Positions 1 to 6,643 of a stretch of DNA of 20,672 nucleotides are shown one piece after another. The position numbers were made by a program, and so were the translations under genes. This stretch comes from Caldifarciminota bacterium (GTDB lineage: Bacteria; Hydrothermota; 32-111; QNBC01). The notes beneath the pieces were generated by a model. The model was not told where the DNA came from. It worked only from the letters and a program-made list of their open reading frames with translations, and searched no databases. Location: NCBI GenBank assembly GCA_023132105.1, contig JAGLYS010000145.1, positions 1-20,672 of the forward strand, read 5' to 3'. The first letter of the stretch is position 1; every line of letters starts with the position of its first letter.

Positions 1-122
1 CAGATTACACAGACAACGATAAGACCGCCCATTCGCCCTTCCTTGATAGTCATTTGCATTGTTCTCTGACATTTGATGCAGTATTCTTGTTCAGGTTGCT
101 TCCAATAACCCTGATTGTTCAT
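1..122 (-). CDS. Small zinc-binding protein, 3' end cut by window edge
   Basis: About 40 codons are visible before the gene runs off position 1, so its C-terminus is missing. It starts MNNQGYWKQPEQEYC and has one CxxC pair (CIKC, residues 15-18) followed by a hydrophobic stretch with another Cys (VVCVI), the layout of a short zinc ribbon whose second pair would lie just beyond the edge. The start is supported by AGAGG nine bases upstream. It lies 3 bp downstream of the stop of the gene at 126-644, as expected for the same transcript. No family is recognised. A nucleic-acid- or protein-binding zinc ribbon is the most that can be inferred. Confidence 0.65.
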   Translation of the reverse strand, partial: MNNQGYWKQPEQEYCIKCQRTMQMTIKEGRMGGLIVVCVI

Positions 123-125
123 ATA

Positions 126-644
126 TTATTCCTCTCTTTTTTTATTCATTCTTTTTGCAATTAATTCATTGATTTTATCATCTGTTTCTTCGATCTCTAA
201 TTTAATTTTACCTATAATTTTTTTATGAGTTTTAATCTTATTAATTTGTTTTGATCTTTCAATTTTTAATAATTCTACTTTCCTATCTAATTTTGACATG
301 TATTCTTTAGGTAAAATTAATTCTTTCACAAATACTTTTATCGGTCTTTTATCGCTTGTTCTTTGTGAATGTGAAATCCAATATCCTGTTGGCGATATTA
401 AAGTATCATCTTCTTTTGGAAATAATATTAATGATGCAGTACCATTAACGTCTGATTCACGTATAAATAAAAAATATCTATCTCTGTTTATATCTTCATA
501 AATTGTTATTGTTTGTTGATCTATTTTTTTCATGAAAAATTGTACAAGTTCATGCTTTGGTATGAGTTCTCTTTGTAATATTCTATCTATTGAATGTTTA
601 CATATTATGATGGTTATATCTTTTATTTCTGATTTATTATCCAT
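126..644 (-). CDS. Hypothetical protein with basic C-terminal coiled coil
   Basis: A 172-aa protein of unknown function. The N-terminal half (about residues 10-110) is an alternating alpha/beta region beginning with a HSIDRILQREL segment. The last 60 residues (from about LDRKVELLKIERS) are a Lys/Glu-rich helix likely to form a coiled coil. The start MDNKSEI was chosen because AAGGAGATAG lies just upstream; a longer frame beginning MRIHKYL would overlap the previous gene and has no such site. The HS..R..qR opening loosely recalls small nuclease-toxin-like folds such as RelE or DUF4258, but no catalytic pattern is visible, so that link is not claimed. The gene lies 25 bp downstream of the Cys-rich gene at 670-1074. 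Confidence 0.72.
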   Translation of the reverse strand: MDNKSEIKDITIIICKHSIDRILQRELIPKHELVQFFMKKIDQQTITIYEDINRDRYFLFIRESDVNGTASLILFPKEDDTLISPTGYWISHSQRTSDKRPIKVFVKELILPKEYMSKLDRKVELLKIERSKQINKIKTHKKIIGKIKLEIEETDDKINELIAKRMNKKREE

Positions 645-669
645 AGCTACTATCTCCTTTGATAGATAT

Positions 670-1074
670 TTATGTATCCTCATTTGTTAGATCGTTCAAA
701 ACATTAATTGCAGTTTCCATGAAGTTTGAATTTTTCATCATTTCTTCAGTTAGTACCTCATTTGATTCTTTACAAGCATGAACAAAACCGATAAGACATT
801 TCTTGCAGGTAGTTTCTTCTAATTTATCACTACAACTCTTGAAATGATATGAACTACCACAGTGGGCGGTTTCACTGTCTAATAATTCACTAAACATTTC
901 TTCTCGCTTATCAAGATCCTTGTGGAATCCAATGTAATGAACTAATGTGTCCATGCCTTTGTACTTTGGTTCATACTGATTGCATCCTTCACACTTTTTC
1001 CCATGCTCAAATATTCCTTTTGGAGTACATTTGTTTTTATCAAAATAAAATTTACATCCTTCATTATTTGGCAT
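670..1074 (-). CDS. Cys-rich hypothetical protein
   Basis: A 134-aa protein with two cysteine clusters. The first (residues 6-31) carries Cys around CKFYFDKNKC and CEGC. The second (about residues 72-100) carries single Cys residues ending in CKKC and HAC. This suggests two structural zinc sites joined by a helical linker (DKREEMFSELLDSE). The start MPNNEGC is preceded by AAGGGGGAT; a frame 13 codons longer overlaps the neighbouring 37-aa gene without gain. It follows that gene by 5 bp and belongs to the same run of small zinc proteins. Function unknown. Confidence 0.72.
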   Translation of the reverse strand: MPNNEGCKFYFDKNKCTPKGIFEHGKKCEGCNQYEPKYKGMDTLVHYIGFHKDLDKREEMFSELLDSETAHCGSSYHFKSCSDKLEETTCKKCLIGFVHACKESNEVLTEEMMKNSNFMETAINVLNDLTNEDT

Positions 1075-1079
1075 TGAAT

Positions 1080-1193
1080 CTATCCCCCTTTTTCTGCTGG
1101 ACAAGTAAGGCATTTCTTTTTGCCTTTGACTAATTTTCCATCAACATATCTTGCACTTACATATCGCCATTGATGTTTATGTTTTTTCGACAT
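1080..1193 (-). CDS. 37-aa CxxC microprotein
   Basis: A very short reading frame, MSKKHKHQWRYVSARYVDGK..., of 37 residues, strongly basic, with one CxxC pair near the end (CLTCPAEKGG). The start ATG follows directly on the TAG stop of the gene at 1194-1595, and its ribosome binding site GGAGATGA is formed by the last codons of that gene (Gly-Asp-Asp). Its own end supplies the AAGGGGGAT site of the next gene. This nested signalling is the main evidence that it is translated. A single CxxC could complete a zinc site by dimerisation. No family recognised. Confidence 0.62.
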   Translation of the reverse strand: MSKKHKHQWRYVSARYVDGKLVKGKKKCLTCPAEKGG

Positions 1194-1595
1194 CTAATCA
1201 TCTCCAAAAAGATTTATCTCGGTTATACCAATTAAATAGCATATGAGAAAGAATGCAGAAATTGAGAATGTTATTCCTGCAATTTTGTAAGGATCATTTA
1301 ATTTCATTAAAATTAATGTGGTGATGAAGAATGTAATTGATAGTATTGCTTCTTTGTTGGATTTGATAAATGAATAATCTGATTTTTTCTTTGATGCTTT
1401 TGATGGGGGTTCACTGTGAATTGATTTCTGTTTTTGTATGTAAATATAATCATGAAGAATGAAATGTTCACGATCTGCTGATAATTTACTCTGTTCATAC
1501 CATTGCCTGATCCAAGCCCAAGTTCCATCCTTGTACTGTATCCAATACTTCTGCTTGGCTTTACTCCAGTGCAATTGTCCAATATCTTTTGACAT
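1194..1595 (-). CDS. Two-helix membrane protein with Trp-rich N-terminal domain
   Basis: A 133-aa protein. The N-terminal 60 residues are aromatic-rich (KYWIQYKDGTWAWIRQWYEQ) and probably form a small soluble beta domain. A basic Ser/Lys linker (PPSKASKKKSD) follows, then two predicted membrane helices (about residues 82-100 and 107-126), leaving a short C-terminus INLFGDD. The helices form a hairpin, so the soluble domain and the tail are on the same side, probably the cytoplasm given the basic linker. AAGGAGATGGT precedes the ATG. The GDD tail is encoded by the ribosome binding site of the next gene. Function unknown. Confidence 0.75.
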   Translation of the reverse strand: MSKDIGQLHWSKAKQKYWIQYKDGTWAWIRQWYEQSKLSADREHFILHDYIYIQKQKSIHSEPPSKASKKKSDYSFIKSNKEAILSITFFITTLILMKLNDPYKIAGITFSISAFFLICYLIGITEINLFGDD

Positions 1596-1598
1596 TAG

Positions 1599-1745
1599 TT
1601 ACCATCTCCTTCTTTTGTTTAACTTCTCATGACACACTGGACATTCACCATCCCTTGCAGGTCTTAATAACCGCCATAGCCCCCTTAGAATGCTCTTGCC
1701 ACATTGTTGCTTACATTCTGGACAAAAGACCACTATTGAAGGCAT
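1599..1745 (-). CDS. 48-aa zinc-ribbon microprotein
   Basis: A 48-residue protein with a textbook zinc-ribbon arrangement: CPEC at residues 8-11, an additional Cys at 15, then CPVC at residues 35-38, separated by a basic helix (GLWRLLRPARDG). It starts in a TAATG overlap with the stop of the gene at 1745-1984, and the tail KRRRW is encoded by the AGAAGGAGATGG ribbon of bases that serves as the ribosome binding site for the next gene. The high Arg/Lys content suggests binding to nucleic acid. No specific family is recognised. Confidence 0.7.
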   Translation of the reverse strand: MPSIVVFCPECKQQCGKSILRGLWRLLRPARDGECPVCHEKLNKRRRW

Positions 1746-1984
1746 TAGGCATCATCTCCGTCTATCAATTCAATATAATCATATGGTACTTTTGTAATGC
1801 TTACCTTCAATCCGCAATGATCACAGGGATCTGATATTAACTCTAATCCTGCCCATTTTCTTTTAACAGTAAATATTGTTCCTGCTGGAAGCGTAGCCCA
1901 ACCATTCTGTATTTCTACTAAAGACTTGACTTTCTTTCCTTTCCACCATTTGTCTGTCTTATTCTTGAATTGTGTTGCATCCAT
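1745..1984 (-). CDS. Small beta-barrel-like hypothetical protein with CxxC
   Basis: A 79-aa protein. After a Lys/Trp-rich start (KNKTDKWWKGKKVKSL) it has short predicted strands, IQNGWATLPAGTIFTV and KVPYDYIELI, which resemble an SH3-like small barrel, and a CDHC pair near residue 53. The start MDATQ is chosen because GGGAGTGATTAAC lies directly upstream, within and after the end of the previous gene; a frame starting 14 codons earlier lacks a site. The C-terminus DGDDA again reflects the GGAGATGAT binding site of the next gene. Function unknown. Confidence 0.72.
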   Translation of the reverse strand: MDATQFKNKTDKWWKGKKVKSLVEIQNGWATLPAGTIFTVKRKWAGLELISDPCDHCGLKVSITKVPYDYIELIDGDDA

Positions 1985-1989
1985 GTTAA

Positions 1990-2235
1990 TCACTCCCAAT
2001 CTTCCTTCAGCATCAATATACCACAATCATCAATGATATGATGGATTCCTGCTCTTAACTCTGCAATGGTTATTTTACCCTGTTTGTGCTGATATAATAA
2101 CCATTCGAGATAATGTGTGTCTTTCCTATGGGGATGCCCGATTGTTGTATCGGTGGAATCTAACATATCATGTATATTTGGTTGATGTCCAAAGCCCCTT
2201 ACTAAATCCATTTCAAGATGTTGTTTATTTTCCAT
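1990..2235 (-). CDS. Hypothetical helical protein
   Basis: An 81-aa His-rich protein with a mainly helical C-terminal half (HYLEWLLYQHKQ, ITIAELRAGIHHII). No Cys pair suitable for zinc and no membrane segment. The ATG follows GGGTGGATAATAA at good spacing. The gene lies 3 bp after the stop of 2239-2586 and 5 bp before the start of 1745-1984. The acidic end LKEDWE overlaps the binding site of the next gene. Not recognised. Confidence 0.7.
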   Translation of the reverse strand: MENKQHLEMDLVRGFGHQPNIHDMLDSTDTTIGHPHRKDTHYLEWLLYQHKQGKITIAELRAGIHHIIDDCGILMLKEDWE

Positions 2236-2238
2236 TTA

Positions 2239-2586
2239 TTATCCACCCATATTTATTTCCTCAATTTTATCCATAGTATTTATGAATGTAAAAAATTTTC
2301 TCCATTCATCTTTTGAAAACCAAAGAGTTAATTGTTTACTTTCTATATCCTTATGTATATTTCGCAATGAAATATTGATGGTAGGATGTACACTATCATC
2401 TGCGACTAATGTTAAAATAGGCATAATTAATTCATATTCATCATCATCACTTATGTTTTCTTTAATTGATTTAGCAAAATTCCCAAGTTCAATCATACCA
2501 TTCAATATATTTATGGTGTCTTGTTTGTGAATTTCTCTCTTATCCCCAATTCTTATTTCTGATTCAAATTCATAATTTAATCCCAT
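2239..2586 (-). CDS. Hypothetical protein
   Basis: A 115-aa acidic protein of mixed alpha/beta character. Residues 1-40 begin MGLNYEFESEIRIGDKREI, and the end has a helical EWRKFFTFINTMDKIEEI segment. No Cys cluster, signal peptide or membrane helix. The start MGLNYE was chosen because AAGGAGAAGGTG lies eight or so bases upstream; a longer frame starting MWICLYQ would run through the 36-aa zinc gene at 2592-2702. Function unknown. Confidence 0.7.
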   Translation of the reverse strand: MGLNYEFESEIRIGDKREIHKQDTINILNGMIELGNFAKSIKENISDDDEYELIMPILTLVADDSVHPTINISLRNIHKDIESKQLTLWFSKDEWRKFFTFINTMDKIEEINMGG

Positions 2587-2591
2587 ATTTT

Positions 2592-2702
2592 TCACCTTCT
2601 CCTTTTCTTCCTGATATAAACAGATCCACAATTATTGCAGACTAATTTATCAGGTGTTTGTGATTCGATTGTTCCAGTTTCACAGTGTAAGCAATTAGCC
2701 AT
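2592..2702 (-). CDS. 36-aa zinc-ribbon microprotein
   Basis: A 36-residue protein, MANCLHCETGTIESQTPDK..., holding a complete minimal zinc ribbon: CLHC at residues 4-7 and CNNC at 22-25, then a basic tail YIRKKRRR. It resembles the isolated TFIIB/RPB-type N-terminal ribbon in spacing, but length alone prevents a firm assignment. The ATG follows AAGGAGAATTTGAA, which lies within the end of the RNA ligase gene (overlap region), and its tail codons provide AGGAGAAGG for the next gene. Confidence 0.7.
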   Translation of the reverse strand: MANCLHCETGTIESQTPDKLVCNNCGSVYIRKKRRR

Positions 2703-2703
2703 T

Positions 2704-3372
2704 TCAAATTCTCCTTCGATTTAATTTCTGCGTGGTCTTGGATGTCCAATGATGCCCTTCATCAATAATATCATCAAGAAATTCTTGAACTACTAATTTG
2801 CCTGAATATTGGAAGTAATCTCGCTTGACAACAACGCCCTCTATGTTCTCATTTCCAATGGAACTTAATTGATGTGCAATATCAAATATCTCATCTTTGG
2901 TAAACATACCTTGTGCCAAGAGTTTTGCATATTGGAAACCGCATTCTTCGAGTATCTTGATCTTTTCCTTGTATGGCAAAGGCATTCCTGTTTGCTCATT
3001 CAATACATCAAAAGCAATGAACCAATCTGGAAGATTATCATAGTGGATGTGATGTTGAACTCTTAACCATTCTCCGCAGATCCGCATTCTTTTTGGAATC
3101 TTCATTATCATCTCATGATTTTCATATACCCAATCCCACAATCCATTGAATGATGCTCGTTTATCATATTCAAATAAATGTTGATTCTTGGTATAGACTA
3201 TTGGTTTGCCATTCTTTACTGCAATTCCACATTGCGAACCATCCATTTTTTCTTCTATCCAAACCTTGCCCGACAATAATGTTTTTACCTCTGCCTGTGA
3301 AAGATACCTCTTGGTTGGGCGTAATCCGATCTTATCATGTACTATTCTCAAAGGTTTTGGGTATTTCAACAT
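2704..3372 (-). CDS. ATP-dependent RNA ligase (RNA_ligase family)
   Basis: A 222-aa protein with the ordered motifs of a nucleotidyltransferase RNA ligase, which seals 3'-OH/5'-phosphate RNA breaks through a lysyl-AMP intermediate. Motif I is EEKMDGSQ with the nucleotidyl Lys at residue 42. A motif III-like strand is WFIAFDV. Motif IV is EGVVVKR, followed by the motif V-like GKLVVQEF. The chain is shorter than T4 Rnl2, suggesting the catalytic domain with little C-terminal extension. The start MLKYPKP is set by GGAGAATTTGAA just upstream. The tail NRRRI is encoded by the next gene's binding site. The closest role known for viral enzymes of this type is repair of cleaved tRNA. A polynucleotide-kinase partner was not seen in this window. 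A DNA ligase is less likely because the C-terminal OB domain is missing. Confidence 0.85.
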   Translation of the reverse strand: MLKYPKPLRIVHDKIGLRPTKRYLSQAEVKTLLSGKVWIEEKMDGSQCGIAVKNGKPIVYTKNQHLFEYDKRASFNGLWDWVYENHEMIMKIPKRMRICGEWLRVQHHIHYDNLPDWFIAFDVLNEQTGMPLPYKEKIKILEECGFQYAKLLAQGMFTKDEIFDIAHQLSSIGNENIEGVVVKRDYFQYSGKLVVQEFLDDIIDEGHHWTSKTTQKLNRRRI

Positions 3373-3385
3373 TTCAAATTCTCCA

Positions 3386-3517
3386 TTATCCAAACATCTT
3401 GAAATTCATACCGAACCAAATCAATGATGGTATAATAATTGCAAAGCATTTTGCTTCATAGAAAGAGATTATTATTTCTCCATTATTGGATACTAATGAT
3501 TTACCTATGATTTTCAT
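3386..3517 (-). CDS. 43-aa hydrophobic microprotein
   Basis: A 43-residue reading frame, MKIIGKSLVSNNGEIIIS..., whose second half (AKCFAIIIPSLIWFGM) could be one membrane helix or a buried strand-helix. The ATG follows GGATGATTGATTA, formed by the end of the winged-helix gene at 3523-3858, and the stop lies 13 bp before the RNA ligase start. It fills the only gap between these two genes and keeps the same strand and spacing as the others. The function is unknown and the reality of the gene is moderately supported. Confidence 0.55.
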   Translation of the reverse strand: MKIIGKSLVSNNGEIIISFYEAKCFAIIIPSLIWFGMNFKMFG

Positions 3518-3522
3518 ATTAA

Positions 3523-3858
3523 TCAATCATCCTTTTTTTCTTCAATCATGCCACGATACTTGGGCATAAAGAATGAGGTTACTTTTTCAAACTCACCGAT
3601 TTCGTTTAGGAATTGGTTTGTCATTTGAGATTTATCAATCTTGCCAGTTCCTCTTTGTCTGATAAGTAAGCCCATTTCTTCTAATTGATTTACTCTGTCA
3701 TGGATAGGTTTCACTCCTTTTGTCTGGAGTTCCTTCTGGAGTTTATCAATTGTTGTGGGAAGTAGATTCAATATCTTGAAGTTCTTTTCATCACAACCAA
3801 TTCTGAACGCTTTCAATGTGTCTAATTTTATCTGATCCTTTAGCCATTCTTCACTCAT
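3523..3858 (-). CDS. Winged-helix DNA-binding protein
   Basis: A 111-aa protein with a likely winged helix-turn-helix across residues 10-75: helix LDTLKAFRIG, a turn at LLPTTIDKLQKELQ, a recognition helix around KPIHDRVNQLEEMGLL, and a wing IRQRGTGKI. The pattern (Lqkel...v..rvnqLee.GLi..rgtGk) is typical of MarR/ArsR-like and phage regulators in archaea and bacteria. It is the best candidate transcription factor in the window. The start MSEEWLK is chosen because GGAGATGAACAAG lies directly upstream; the ATG three codons earlier is inside that binding site. It overlaps the end of the gene at 3851-4306 by 8 bp. Confidence 0.75.
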   Translation of the reverse strand: MSEEWLKDQIKLDTLKAFRIGCDEKNFKILNLLPTTIDKLQKELQTKGVKPIHDRVNQLEEMGLLIRQRGTGKIDKSQMTNQFLNEIGEFEKVTSFFMPKYRGMIEEKKDD

Positions 3859-4306
3859 CTTGTTCATCTCCTTTATTATTTTTTTGAAGTTTTCTTATTT
3901 TATCACCTATTTGATCTATCTTCTCCACAAAAATTGCTGTTCCAATAATAAGTAATAAAGATACTGTACAACCCATCCCTACATCATCATGGTGTTGTTC
4001 AGCTTCAAGATAATTCATTTGTTCATCCATCCAATTATATCTTTCAATACGATATTCCTGAATCAGAACATTTGTATCAGTATAATTTTGATATTCCATT
4101 TCAAATTGTTCAATAGAAATTTCTCCAGCTAATATATGAAATTCAGCAGATGTCATATTGACTTCATTATTAAATTCCATTAACATTATCTCTGATGAAT
4201 CATACTGTGGCTTTTCGGGTTCGGTAGGATCTGATACAATACTTATAGTCGTTAGAATTATTATCCCTATCACGCCCACGAATAAAATCTTCTGAATTTT
4301 GTTCAT
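3851..4306 (-). CDS. Membrane protein with N- and C-terminal helices
   Basis: A 151-aa protein with a first hydrophobic segment at residues 7-24 (ILFVGVIGIIILTTISIV, either a signal anchor or signal peptide), a central polar and acidic helical region of about 85 residues with a likely N-glycosylation-type NYT and NMT, and a second hydrophobic segment near residues 114-128 (VSLLLIIGTAIFV), then a basic, helical tail. The central part would lie outside the cell. The start overlaps the previous stop as ATGA and follows GGAGAGTGCAAATAA. The tail NKGDEQDE is partly encoded by the next gene's GGAGATGA site. Function unknown. Confidence 0.75.
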   Translation of the reverse strand: MNKIQKILFVGVIGIIILTTISIVSDPTEPEKPQYDSSEIMLMEFNNEVNMTSAEFHILAGEISIEQFEMEYQNYTDTNVLIQEYRIERYNWMDEQMNYLEAEQHHDDVGMGCTVSLLLIIGTAIFVEKIDQIGDKIRKLQKNNKGDEQDE

Positions 4307-4881
4307 TTATTTGCACTCTCCTTCTTAATTTCTTCAAGTTGTTCTTCAGACATTATAGCAGGTAGTTTATCAATTCCAGTTTTAACTCGATCAAGAATCA
4401 ATATCTTAATTGCAAATATACATAACCTTCTGACTAAACGCCTGTTGAATATCATACTGATTGTATCAAATGGTTTCAATTTGTCTGAAGTATTATCCCA
4501 AATCTCTTGGGTTTTAAGTTTGCAAGAATTTGGAGATATGTATGGTGGAACATACTCAACTTTATCCTTGAATAGTTCAGTGTGCTTTCCAAGTATCTCT
4601 GGCATTAGACCTATTGCCATGACACCCCATATTCTCCAGCCTTCTTTGTACCTACCCCAAGCATAAGGGCGTGATTCACCGTGATTAATGGCTTCTTCTT
4701 TTGTAAGGAATACATTCTCTGTTCTCCATGATGTGATTGCACAGGTACACATTTTTATTTCTTCACCATCTTCATCAAAAGAACCACATTGGCAACCCAT
4801 CTCACCATAAAGATTCTCTTTTACTTGGAATAACCACACACAGTTTTTTGTGGAAGCATCAGCCCAAAATTGTTTAGCCAT
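4303..4881 (-). CDS. Hypothetical Cys-containing protein
   Basis: A 192-aa protein. Near the N-terminus it has Cys residues at MGCQCGS and MCTCA, probably a metal site. A central part with FLTKEEAINHGESRPYAWG followed by a WRIWGVMAIG strand has the look of a small phage or archaeal element domain seen in proteins of unknown function. The second half is mostly helical and basic (NRRLVRRLCIFAIKILILDR). The start MAKQFWA is set by AAGGAGAGTGAAC just upstream. It overlaps the ATPase gene stop by 8 bp. Function unknown. Confidence 0.7.
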   Translation of the reverse strand: MAKQFWADASTKNCVWLFQVKENLYGEMGCQCGSFDEDGEEIKMCTCAITSWRTENVFLTKEEAINHGESRPYAWGRYKEGWRIWGVMAIGLMPEILGKHTELFKDKVEYVPPYISPNSCKLKTQEIWDNTSDKLKPFDTISMIFNRRLVRRLCIFAIKILILDRVKTGIDKLPAIMSEEQLEEIKKESANK

Positions 4882-5968
4882 TTTGTTCACTCTCCTTTTT
4901 CTTATGAAGCTTTGATAGTAGCTTATCATATGCGATCACAATATCTTTTGATGGGAGTGCAAACTTCATATTTGCAGAATAAAATTCTTTGCCCTTGACA
5001 ATAATTTTCCTACCATTCTCATCTATAATTCGTGGGTATTTGTGTATTAATTTATGTTCTTCTTCATTGTATCTCACATTGAAATATCTAACCCAACCAA
5101 AATCCTCATTTTTTATCATTTCTTTATTTGGTAGTTTTATCATTTCTGCAAACCCATCAATCTTACATCTGATACTATCATCCATTTTATTTGGATCTGC
5201 GAGAGTTATTATCAAGATTAGATTATTATTTTTGATAGCTTCAAATACCTTTGGAATCTGTTCTTTGATTTCCAGATAGTTTGAAGGAGTAACTGTGGAA
5301 ATCTTTGTATCTCCTTCCCACAGGATCACAGAACCTTTTGGCATTCCAGAATCTATTAGATTAAACATATCTGGAACATCAAACGCTATTCTATCTGTAT
5401 TGAAGTGCGAATCTATATCTTCAGCCAATGCAATTGCTGTCAAGCTTTTACCTGTGCCTATATGACCGCCAATTAACAGAATAAAATGACCATCAGGTTT
5501 GTTCAAAGCATAATCACTCAACAAGTATTTGTGCTTTGTAGCATCTCTTTGGATTTCAATGAAATCTCCAGATAGTTGCTTTGACATTTCGCCATCTGCT
5601 GATTCAAAATCTAATTTTAATTTATTGGATTTGTTTTCTGAACTCTCCTTCTCTTTTAGTTCCTGTTCAATGCGTTTCTTTTGCCCATCAAAGCAATAAC
5701 TATCCTTATCTGAACATTCATCACATGATTTAACTTCATTGTCATGTTGGCACACTTCAATATCATCATCAAGAGATTTAAGATATTCTTTTGGTTGGCA
5801 ATTCTCACATGGTTCGCCATGATCCAACATTTCTCCGCAACCTTTACACATAGACATTCCACAACTATTGCAATCGCCATCCTTTGTCAAGAACTTACCG
5901 CATTCACATTGGTCTGGAACGTATTTGCCTATAATATTTTCGCCTTCTATAATCTGTACATATGTCAT
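4874..5968 (-). CDS. P-loop ATPase with N-terminal zinc-binding region
   Basis: A 364-aa protein. Residues 21-95 carry a dense Cys array (CECG, CNSC, CKGC, CENC, then CDEC), likely two zinc ribbons or a double treble clef. A charged helix follows at about 97-130. Residues 160-285 form an ATPase core with a Walker A GGHIGTGKS at 167-175, a Walker B-like strand GSVILWEGD at 212-220, and a third strand LILIITLADPNKMDD. The order, with a short segment between A and B and a closing ADPN/D..IR, recalls archaeal element ATPases of the FtsK/HerA or Zot type used in packaging or secretion. That placement is inferred from pattern only. The usual Asp/Glu pair is Trp-Glu here. The start MTYVQII follows GGAGAGGATAAT. 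Packaging, partition and helicase loading all remain possible. Confidence 0.75.
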   Translation of the reverse strand: MTYVQIIEGENIIGKYVPDQCECGKFLTKDGDCNSCGMSMCKGCGEMLDHGEPCENCQPKEYLKSLDDDIEVCQHDNEVKSCDECSDKDSYCFDGQKKRIEQELKEKESSENKSNKLKLDFESADGEMSKQLSGDFIEIQRDATKHKYLLSDYALNKPDGHFILLIGGHIGTGKSLTAIALAEDIDSHFNTDRIAFDVPDMFNLIDSGMPKGSVILWEGDTKISTVTPSNYLEIKEQIPKVFEAIKNNNLILIITLADPNKMDDSIRCKIDGFAEMIKLPNKEMIKNEDFGWVRYFNVRYNEEEHKLIHKYPRIIDENGRKIIVKGKEFYSANMKFALPSKDIVIAYDKLLSKLHKKKESEQNG

Positions 5969-5969
5969 A

Positions 5970-6350
5970 TTATCCTCTCCCATGTGGGTAATCAATCTTT
6001 TCCCACGTTTGTTCTAAATCTGATTGAACTAATGATCGCTTTTCCTGAAGTTCTTCAAATCGTTCTTGTGAAGTATCAAGATGTTTTTGCAATGCAATTA
6101 TTCTGACCTTTAATCTTTGGTAATCATTTTTGCCTTCTATTATTTCAGGCAATGGTTTCTTACTTTGTTCTTTTCTTGATATGGTTAGATCTGCAATAGT
6201 AGATTCAATATTCAGTTCTAATTCATTTATTTCTTGATCCAATTCATCCCTATATTTTCCTAATGCTGTTGCCCTTACATTCATTATCTTCCCTTCTGGA
6301 AGTTTTTCTATGTCAATGCCTGAACTCTTTTTCTCATCTTTCTTATCCAT
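5970..6350 (-). CDS. Coiled-coil protein
   Basis: A 126-aa protein, very charged, with two long amphipathic helices at about residues 28-60 and 72-118 (ALQKHLDTSQERFEELQEKR), predicted to form a coiled coil. No Cys, no membrane segment. The start ATG directly follows the TAA of the small membrane gene at 6351-6452 and has GGGAGTTGAAATAA upstream. Because its stop lies 1 bp before the ATPase start and the two share one transcript, it may act with that ATPase as an adaptor, which is inference. Not recognised otherwise. Confidence 0.72.
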   Translation of the reverse strand: MDKKDEKKSSGIDIEKLPEGKIMNVRATALGKYRDELDQEINELELNIESTIADLTISRKEQSKKPLPEIIEGKNDYQRLKVRIIALQKHLDTSQERFEELQEKRSLVQSDLEQTWEKIDYPHGRG

Positions 6351-6452
6351 TTATTTCAACTCCCTTCTAATTAGTATCATTATGGCAATCCCCCAACAAA
6401 TTGCAAATAATGATATGAAAAGATATGCCACTGTGATAATATCATAAACCAT
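6351..6452 (-). CDS. 33-aa single-helix membrane microprotein
   Basis: A 33-residue protein: MVYDIITVAYLFISLFAICW then GIAIMILIRRELK. It is almost entirely one membrane helix (residues 5-28) capped by a basic end RRELK, which would put the C-terminus in the cytoplasm. GGAGTTGAATTAG lies directly before the ATG, inside the end of the upstream gene, and the stop TAA abuts the next ATG. Small one-helix proteins of this kind in viruses often act as holins or regulators of membrane complexes, but nothing here shows which. Confidence 0.62.
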   Translation of the reverse strand: MVYDIITVAYLFISLFAICWGIAIMILIRRELK

Positions 6453-6457
6453 CTAAT

Positions 6458-6643
6458 TCAACTCCTGTCCTTCTTATTTGGATTCTTCATCTGCTTTAGC
6501 TTCCATTTCGGGATCTTTTTCTTGCCCTGAAGTTCATCCCCTTCTATTCGCTGATCTCTTGTCATTATCACACCTTTTGGAATTTCATCTGCATCATGCC
6601 CTCGTAAGAACTTTAGTTCATTCTTGTATGGTGAACTACACAT
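6458..6643 (-). CDS. Small basic hypothetical protein at the tnpB 3' end
   Basis: A 61-aa basic protein starting MCSSPYKNELKF and ending NPNKKDRS. The ATG lies within the last codons of tnpB in another frame, and the only plausible binding site, GGGGGAT, also lies inside tnpB, within the transposon-end hairpin. A second possible start is MTRDQRI at 6565, with AAAGGTG six bases ahead, giving 35 aa. If the element inserted here, the first residues MCSSP may have been contributed by it and the gene may be a 5'-trimmed remnant. The middle, DEIPKGVIMTRDQRIEGDEL, looks like a folded domain rather than noise. Function unknown. Confidence 0.5.
   Translation of the reverse strand: MCSSPYKNELKFLRGHDADEIPKGVIMTRDQRIEGDELQGKKKIPKWKLKQMKNPNKKDRS
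6614..6638 (-). repeat. Inverted repeat (hairpin) just after tnpB
   Basis: TAGTTCA at 6614-6620 pairs perfectly with TGAACTA at 6632-6638, extended by two G-T wobbles around a short loop. It begins at the tnpB stop codon. Its place immediately after the hairpin at 6641-6675 fits the right end of an IS200/IS605-type element and the 3' part of an omega RNA. It may mark the element boundary, which cannot be fixed without an empty site. Confidence 0.55.

Noticed and set aside
126..644. Possible RelE/DUF4258-like toxin
   Set aside because: Only the HS..R..qR opening is suggestive; no catalytic residues or antitoxin partner can be shown.
945..1133. Plus-strand open frames (here and at many other places, such as 3150-3461, 5744-6106, 9127-9465, 13619-13918)
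   Set aside because: They lie opposite clear minus-strand genes, lack ribosome binding sites, and their composition (rich in Ser, Leu, Phe, Ile) is what antisense reading of AT-rich genes gives.
2704..3372. DNA ligase
   Set aside because: Too short for the catalytic domain plus OB fold, and the motif spacing fits the RNA_ligase family better.
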